Below the pieces are notes generated by a model. The model saw only the letters and a program-made list of their open reading frames with translations, was not told the DNA's origin and did not search any database. A program made the position numbers and the translations under genes. This document shows positions 6,358-9,937 of a DNA stretch of 9,937 nucleotides, piece by piece. Numbering within the stretch: position 1 is the stretch's first letter; each line of letters starts with the position of its first letter. This stretch comes from Prevotellaceae bacterium (lineage in GTDB: Bacteria > Bacteroidota > Bacteroidia > Bacteroidales > UBA932): the NCBI GenBank assembly GCA_031278135.1, contig JAITKY010000276.1, forward strand, positions 1 to 9,937. Direction: 5' to 3'.

Positions 6358-9300
6358 TTATTTGACAAAATATTTCAGCCCGTTATTTTTGACAAAATTA
6401 AGCATTTGCGGAGTGATTCCAATCCGGTATTTGCGTGAAAACAAATCGACGGAAATACTTTTATTATCGTCGATAAACCTTACCCTGAACTCGATTTTAC
6501 CGGCATTGTTTTTCACAACGTTCAACATTTCTTCCGCAAAAACCGGCGACACATCGGCAATGGGAACATTCACCGTGAAATATTTCAAGTCGTCTTTGGC
6601 ATTTCCAAGCAGATTGATTTGTTTGATTTTCACCTCCAATTCCGCCGGATTGTTGTACCGTTCCTGTATTGTTGCTCTAATCAACAGAAAATAACCCGTC
6701 TGCATAAATTTCATGAAAGTTTCGTAATCCTTGCCGAACAATTTGAAATCGTAAGTCCCGTTATAATCTTCGAGTGTGAACAAACCCCATGGTTTTCCGT
6801 TTTTGCCGATATTGTTTTGAGCAGCAGTCACAAATCCGCCCAAAGTGAAGTCGCGGTCTTTGAGTGGCATAACATCTCCCAAATCGGAAGTCGAGTGTGA
6901 GACAAGATTTTCTATTTCAAATTTATAATCGTCCAACGGATGTGACGACAGAAACATGCCTACAAGTTCTTTTTCCTTTTTCAAAATATCGATGCGCGAC
7001 CAACTTGCGACAGTGGGGATTTCGGGCTTGGAAACTTGCACGGCATTGTCGCCCATAAACAGCGAATTTACATTCAACATTGTGTCGGTCTGCACTTTTC
7101 CGCCGTACCGGATAAGCATGTCAAGCACAGGCTCGCCTTTGGCATTGGCAGCCATCAACTGTTCCCTTTTGACATTGAGATTGTCGAAAGCGCCTGCCAT
7201 TGCAAGCGATTCGATGCTCCTTTTGTTCACCGACGTAAGATTCACACGTTCAACGAAATCGTAGATATCTTTAAACTGATCTCCCGCATTGCGTATTGAT
7301 ATGATATTTTCGACTGCACCTGCACCGACATTTTTAATTGCTGCAAGCCCAAACCGGATATCGCCTTTTGCATTAACCGTGAACTTGTGGTAACTTTCGT
7401 TAATATCCGGACCTAAAACATTGATTCCCATTCTGCGGCACTCGTCCATGAATTTCGTGATTTCGGAGATGTTCGACAGGTTACGGCTAAGCACCGCCGC
7501 CATATATTCAGCCGGATAATGCGCTTTTAGATAAGCCGTTTGATAGGCGACATGAGAATAACATGTCGAATGTGATTTGTTGAACGCATATTCGGCAAAC
7601 GCTTCCCAATCAGTCCATATCTTTTCCAACTTTTTGATGTCATGCTCCTTTGCTTTTCCTCCTTCGATGAACTTTTCCTTCATTTTGTCCATCACCTCCC
7701 TTTGCTTTTTTCCCATTGCCTTACGTAATGAATCCGCCTCGCCCTTGGTGAATCCTGCCAGCGACTGTGACAAAAGCATGACCTGCTCCTGATATACTGT
7801 TATTCCGTACGTATCTTCCAAATATTCCGACTGTTCGGCGATGTCGTATGTTATTGCGACTTTTCCGTGTTTCCGTGCGACGAAATCGGGAATATAGTCC
7901 ATTGGCCCTGGACGATATAACGCATTCATAGCGATCAGGTCTTCGAATTTGTTGGGTTTTAACTGTTTCAGCCATTTACGCATCCCGTCGGACTCGAATT
8001 GGAACGTTCCTACTGTTTCGCCCTTGCTGTACAGTTCGTATGTCTTCTCATCGTCGAAAGGAATTTCGTTGATGTCCAGGTCGATATTGTGCCTCAATTT
8101 GATGTTGTCGAGCGCTTCTTTGATGATTGACAGTGTTTTCAGTCCGAGAAAGTCCATTTTAAGCAACCCGACATCTTCGACTTCCGAACCTTCGTACTGC
8201 GTTACGCGAAATTCTTCGTTTGTATCCTTATCTCTTGAAATACAGAGTGGAATATATTGCGTAAGTTCGTCGCGCCCGATGATTATTCCGCATGCATGGA
8301 CACCCGTGTTTCGCACCGAGCCTTCGAGCATCTTTGCGTATTGCAGTGTGCTTCTGATTAATTCGTTGTCCGAACGCAGTTCTTTTTCCAACTCCGGAAC
8401 TTCCTTAAATGCCATTGCCAAATTGACTTTCGGACCTTCGGGAACAAGTTTCGAAAGCCTGTCGGCATCGGACAGAGGAAGATCCTGAACCCTTGCAACA
8501 TCTTTTATTGCCGATTTTGCAGCCATAGTGCCGAAAGTTATGATATGCGCAACTTTCTCTTTTCCATACTTGTTTTCGACATATTTCAACACTTCGGCTC
8601 TACCGTCGTCGTCGAAATCAATATCGATATCGGGCATCGATATACGATCGGGATTGAGAAAACGCTCGAACAGCAGATTGTATTTTATCGGATCTATATC
8701 TGTTATTCCCAAGCAATAGGCTACAGCCGAGCCGGCAGCCGAACCACGTCCCGGACCTACCGTCACGCCCATTTTTCGCGCTTCAGCAATGAAATCCTGC
8801 ACAATAAGGAAATATCCCGGGAATCCCATGTTTTTTATCGTATTAAGTTCGAAATCTATCCTTTCTGTCAATTCGTCGCTGATTTCCCCGTAACGTTTCA
8901 GGGCGCCTTCATAAGTGAGATGTCGGAGGTAATCATCGTCGTTTTCAAACTCTTCCGGAATTGGGAACAACGGCATTATCGCCTTGCTGCTGATAGAATA
9001 TTCTTCGATTTTATTAACTATTTCTTCCGTATTCGTGATGGCTTCGGGGATGTCGGCAAAGATTTCCTGCATTTCGGCTTGCGTTTTCAGCCATTCCTGT
9101 TTAGTATAGCGCATCCGGTCGGCGTCGGTGAGTTTTGCGCCTGTGTTGATGCAGATTAGCCGGTCGTGGGCATCGGCGTCGTCTTTATGTACAAAATGAA
9201 CGTCGTTGGTAGCAATGATTTTTATTCCCAATTTCCTGGATAATTGCATTATACCTTCGTTCGAAACAGTCTGTTCCTGAAACACCCGCATCGTATATGG

Positions 9301-9837
9301 GTCGTTAGTTTTGTGCCGTTGGATTTCGAGATAAAAATCGTCGCCAAACTGTTCTTTGAACTCCAAAGCAACACGTTTGGCGCCTTCCATATCGCCCGAA
9401 CGAATCAATTTCGGGATTTCGCCGCCGATACACGCCGACGAAACAATCAAACCTTCCTTATACTGAAACAAAATTTCCTTGTCGATTCTCGGACGAGTGT
9501 AAAAACCTTCGATAAAACCCAATGACACAAGTTTTACCAGATTGTGATACCCTGTTTTGTTTTTTGCCAGCAGAATAAGATGTCGTCCGCCCTGATCTTC
9601 TTTTCCATTTTTGTCGCGACGACTGTTGCGCGCTACGTAAACCTCGCAACCTACTATCGGTTTGATTTCCGCTTTCTTGGCTTCTTTAAAAAATTCCTTA
9701 ACGCCATACATGTTTCCATGATCTGTAATGGCAATTGCCGTTTGTTTGTCGGCTTTTGCCGTCGCCAGCAAATCCGGTATCGCCGAAGCCCCGTCTAAAA
9801 CAGAGTATTGCGTGTGTACGTGTAAATGAGTAAACAT
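6358..9837 (-). CDS. dnaE: DNA polymerase III alpha subunit (DnaE)
   Basis: Replicative C-family DNA polymerase that extends primers in the holoenzyme, bound to the beta clamp and clamp loader. The 1159-residue length is essentially that of the E. coli protein. The order is PHP domain (residues 1 to about 280), polymerase palm, thumb and fingers (about 290-820), helix-hairpin-helix region, and an OB fold near 1000-1080 (FTLGGFVTAA to YDFKLFGKDY). The catalytic aspartates are D403 and D405 in PDIDIDF and D562 in KMDFLGLKT. GPGRGSAAGS and FQFESDGM are also conserved. The PHP domain keeps a complete set of metal ligands (H6, H8, D15, H40, E65, H98, C136, D212, H214), unlike E. coli, so it may proofread. 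The ATG at 9837 puts THLHVH at residue 3, as in relatives. The gene converges on the GH25 gene and seems to have its own leader. No frameshift or truncation is visible. Confidence 0.97.
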   Translation of the reverse strand: MFTHLHVHTQYSVLDGASAIPDLLATAKADKQTAIAITDHGNMYGVKEFFKEAKKAEIKPIVGCEVYVARNSRRDKNGKEDQGGRHLILLAKNKTGYHNLVKLVSLGFIEGFYTRPRIDKEILFQYKEGLIVSSACIGGEIPKLIRSGDMEGAKRVALEFKEQFGDDFYLEIQRHKTNDPYTMRVFQEQTVSNEGIMQLSRKLGIKIIATNDVHFVHKDDADAHDRLICINTGAKLTDADRMRYTKQEWLKTQAEMQEIFADIPEAITNTEEIVNKIEEYSISSKAIMPLFPIPEEFENDDDYLRHLTYEGALKRYGEISDELTERIDFELNTIKNMGFPGYFLIVQDFIAEARKMGVTVGPGRGSAAGSAVAYCLGITDIDPIKYNLLFERFLNPDRISMPDIDIDFDDDGRAEVLKYVENKYGKEKVAHIITFGTMAAKSAIKDVARVQDLPLSDADRLSKLVPEGPKVNLAMAFKEVPELEKELRSDNELIRSTLQYAKMLEGSVRNTGVHACGIIIGRDELTQYIPLCISRDKDTNEEFRVTQYEGSEVEDVGLLKMDFLGLKTLSIIKEALDNIKLRHNIDLDINEIPFDDEKTYELYSKGETVGTFQFESDGMRKWLKQLKPNKFEDLIAMNALYRPGPMDYIPDFVARKHGKVAITYDIAEQSEYLEDTYGITVYQEQVMLLSQSLAGFTKGEADSLRKAMGKKQREVMDKMKEKFIEGGKAKEHDIKKLEKIWTDWEAFAEYAFNKSHSTCYSHVAYQTAYLKAHYPAEYMAAVLSRNLSNISEITKFMDECRRMGINVLGPDINESYHKFTVNAKGDIRFGLAAIKNVGAGAVENIISIRNAGDQFKDIYDFVERVNLTSVNKRSIESLAMAGAFDNLNVKREQLMAANAKGEPVLDMLIRYGGKVQTDTMLNVNSLFMGDNAVQVSKPEIPTVASWSRIDILKKEKELVGMFLSSHPLDDYKFEIENLVSHSTSDLGDVMPLKDRDFTLGGFVTAAQNNIGKNGKPWGLFTLEDYNGTYDFKLFGKDYETFMKFMQTGYFLLIRATIQERYNNPAELEVKIKQINLLGNAKDDLKYFTVNVPIADVSPVFAEEMLNVVKNNAGKIEFRVRFIDDNKSISVDLFSRKYRIGITPQMLNFVKNNGLKYFVK

Positions 9838-9893
9838 GCTCTTGTAAATTAAATTGTCTTATTAACAATACGTTATTAACTTTTTTCCGGCGG

Positions 9894-9923
9894 TAAAGAT
9901 AATACTTTTTTTTCAGAAACAAA
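9894..9923 (-). promoter_or_regulatory. Candidate promoter of dnaE
   Basis: On the minus strand, TTTG (9920-9923) is followed 18 bases later by TATCTTTA (9894-9901). This matches TTTG / TAnnTTTG with one mismatch in the last base of the -7 box. It would give a leader of about 50 bases. The leader contains TTATTAAC twice in direct orientation on the plus strand (9859-9866 and 9873-9880), which may be chance. Confidence 0.4.
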
Positions 9924-9937
9924 TTGAATCAGAATTT

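Noticed and set aside
7949..8488. Plus-strand open frame of 179 codons inside dnaE
   Set aside because: It is antisense to the conserved DnaE polymerase core. It is Ser-rich and low in complexity, as expected from reading Asp/Glu/Arg codons backwards.
8545..9159. Plus-strand open frame of 204 codons inside dnaE
   Set aside because: It is also antisense to DnaE and overlaps other shadow frames; it has no motif or initiation signal.

Overview
The window looks like an ordinary chromosomal stretch from a member of the Bacteroidota, probably the order Bacteroidales. Three things point there. The best promoter has the Bacteroidota form, TTTG about 21 bases before TAnnTTTG. Gene starts have little or no Shine-Dalgarno sequence. 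The proteins (NrnA-type DHH phosphoesterase, exported S9B dipeptidyl peptidase, fused SAF/UxaA altronate dehydratase, full-length DnaE) read like Bacteroidota versions. The DNA is moderately AT-rich, especially between genes. I see no tRNA, rRNA, CRISPR array, insertion sequence or integrase.

Layout: bases 1-343 hold no convincing gene, only short, possibly decayed reading frames. A DHH/DHHA1 phosphoesterase (nrnA-like) lies on the minus strand at 344-1372. A 231-base divergent spacer carries the promoter of a plus-strand pair: an exported dipeptidyl peptidase IV (1604-3796), followed 9 bases later by altronate dehydratase uxaA (3806-5296). After a 139-base AT-rich spacer with a perfect 8-base palindrome comes a small exported GH25 muramidase (5436-6152). 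The next spacer (6153-6357) contains what looks like the broken start of a Cys2His2-finger protein gene. The minus-strand dnaE, the replicative polymerase alpha subunit, fills 6358-9837 and converges on the muramidase gene; its leader runs to the right edge.

The genes do not form one recognisable pathway. nrnA and dnaE are housekeeping genes for RNA turnover and replication. DPP IV and the GH25 enzyme are predicted to be exported and act on peptides and peptidoglycan. UxaA is a cytoplasmic step of hexuronate catabolism. The only likely operon is dpp-uxaA, and its two products have no obvious shared role.

I do not see a clearly new biological system. The observations most worth checking are the broken zinc-finger frame at 6169-6365, a proline-rich and internally repeated insertion in the DPP IV propeller, the replaced C-terminal active-site aspartate in the GH25 enzyme, and the palindrome immediately before that gene's start codon.
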